A stretch of DNA of 64,000 nucleotides from Sphingomonas crusticola (GTDB lineage: Bacteria > Pseudomonadota > Alphaproteobacteria > Sphingomonadales > Sphingomonadaceae), in NCBI RefSeq assembly GCF_003391115.1, contig NZ_QTJP01000001.1, positions 1,178,001-1,242,000 of the forward strand, in the 5' to 3' direction. The translations under genes were made by a program, and so were the position numbers. Shown here piece after piece: positions 63,381-64,000 of the stretch. Under the pieces are notes generated by a model that saw only the letters and a list, made by a program, of their open reading frames with translations, was not told the DNA's origin and did not search any database. Within the stretch, counting starts at the first letter, position 1. The number at the start of each line of letters is the position of its first letter.

Positions 63381-64000
63381 GCCGCGGAGGCCGCGCGCTC
63401 GGGGCGATGGACGTAGCCGGCGAGCGTCGCCTGCTTCATCTCGATCGAGAAGCCGGGCGCGGTCGGCGGCCGGTAAGCGGCGTCAACGACCTCGCACGGG
63501 TCGACAAAATGTTCGTGGAGATGATCCACATATTCGGCAACGCGACCGTCCGTCGTGCCGGAGAAGCAGAGATAATCGATCATCGAGAGGTGCTGGACAT
63601 ATTCGCACAGGCCGACGCCGCCGGCATGCGGGCACACCGCCAGCTCGGCCTTGGCGGCCATCAGCAGCACCGTCAGCACCTCGTTGACCCCCCCCAAACG
63701 ACAGGCATCGAGCTGGACGATATCAATCGCGCCGCGACTGATGAATTGTTTGAACAGGATGCGATTCTGGCACATCTCGCCGCTTGCCACCTGGATCGGC
63801 GCCACCGCCTCGCGCACCGCGCGATGGCCTTCGACGTCATCAGGACTGGTCGGTTCCTCGATGAACCACGGGTCAGCGAACGCCAGAGCCTGGACGCGCG
63901 CAATGGCCTCCCCCGTCTCCCACACCTGATTGGCATCGATCATGACCTTGACGTCGGGACCGACCGCCTCGCGCACGATCTGGAGCCGGCGTCGATCATC
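63377..64000 (-). CDS. fucD: L-fuconate dehydratase, C-terminal part (runs off the window)
   Basis: About 207 residues of the 3' half; the start lies beyond 64000. This is an enolase-superfamily (mandelate racemase subgroup) enzyme. Metal ligands are in MIDANQVW, FIEEPTSPDD and VASGEMCQNR, and the catalytic His is in CPHAGGVGLCEYVQHLSMID. The last motif and the NRILFKQF and LGGVNEVLTVLLMAAK segments are those of L-fuconate dehydratase (FucD/ENOSF1). It converts L-fuconate to 2-keto-3-deoxy-L-fuconate in the cytoplasm. It is translationally coupled to the GH29 fucosidase. Confidence 0.9.
   Translation of the reverse strand, partial: DDRRRLQIVREAVGPDVKVMIDANQVWETGEAIARVQALAFADPWFIEEPTSPDDVEGHRAVREAVAPIQVASGEMCQNRILFKQFISRGAIDIVQLDACRLGGVNEVLTVLLMAAKAELAVCPHAGGVGLCEYVQHLSMIDYLCFSGTTDGRVAEYVDHLHEHFVDPCEVVDAAYRPPTAPGFSIEMKQATLAGYVHRPERAASAA

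Noticed and set aside
1-64000. CRISPR arrays, tRNA or rRNA genes, insertion sequences, integrases
   Set aside because: Looked for and not seen anywhere in the window.

Overview
The window looks like a chromosomal carbohydrate- and acid-catabolism region of a high-GC alphaproteobacterium, most likely a sphingomonad (Sphingomonadales). The grounds are three large TonB-dependent receptors sitting beside glycan enzymes, several Tat-exported enzymes, a tryptophan-halogenase/cupin block of the Caulobacter/Sphingomonas type, tightly overlapping ATGA or TGATG gene junctions, and protein style throughout. No tRNA, rRNA, insertion sequence, integrase or CRISPR array was seen.

Region 1 (1-6321, + strand): the tail of a type-2 glycerate kinase, then a fully overlapping glycolate operon glcD-glcE-glcF-glcB. 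Glycolate oxidase makes glyoxylate and malate synthase G condenses it with acetyl-CoA. Region 2 (6403-15932): a small HTH-like protein, then a minus-strand operon of glycerate kinase, lactate/glycolate-type permease, NHL beta-propeller protein and a Tat-exported glycosidase-like protein. A second paralogous Tat glycosidase-like protein is divergent. This could be a system that breaks an exported glycoside and salvages a small hydroxyacid.

Region 3 (15953-26846) is the least conventional. An IclR regulator and a class III CoA-transferase are divergent from a short citrate-synthase-like (citryl-CoA-lyase-like) protein. Next comes a leader with a perfect 24-bp palindrome, a -35-like box and a cobalamin riboswitch. 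It precedes a TonB receptor, WrbA-like quinone reductase, VOC protein, alpha/beta hydrolase, two short MetE-like zinc methyltransferase-family proteins and PurU. The CoA-transferase promoter and the receptor promoter both carry a pair of TTCG-N5-CGAA palindromes with the same 19-bp spacing, so the two parts probably form one regulon. The content suggests a catabolic route that ends in one-carbon (folate) chemistry; the substrate is unknown.

Region 4 (26881-39698): an alpha-glucan-type locus on the minus strand, with a TonB receptor, an intact flavin tryptophan halogenase, a degenerate halogenase paralogue, a cupin-8 protein and a GH97 glycosidase, all translationally coupled after the receptor. 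An MFS sugar transporter and a divergent LacI regulator lie beside it. Region 5 (39771-44445) is a MacAB-type tripartite export system with the unusual order permease, NodT outer-membrane channel, membrane-fusion protein, ATPase.

Region 6 (44497-64000): a pectin/rhamnogalacturonan locus. It holds a 1271-residue exported LamG protein of unknown class, GH43, rhamnogalacturonan acetylesterase, TonB receptor, DUF885 protein, type B carboxylesterase, KduD, KduI, a LacI regulator, an FAH-superfamily enzyme, an ExuT-like transporter, a GH29 fucosidase and the 3' part of L-fuconate dehydratase. Four copies of an ACCGGT-centred operator lie in front of the 1271-residue gene, the TonB receptor, kduI, and the lacI/FAH divergent promoter, defining a local LacI regulon.
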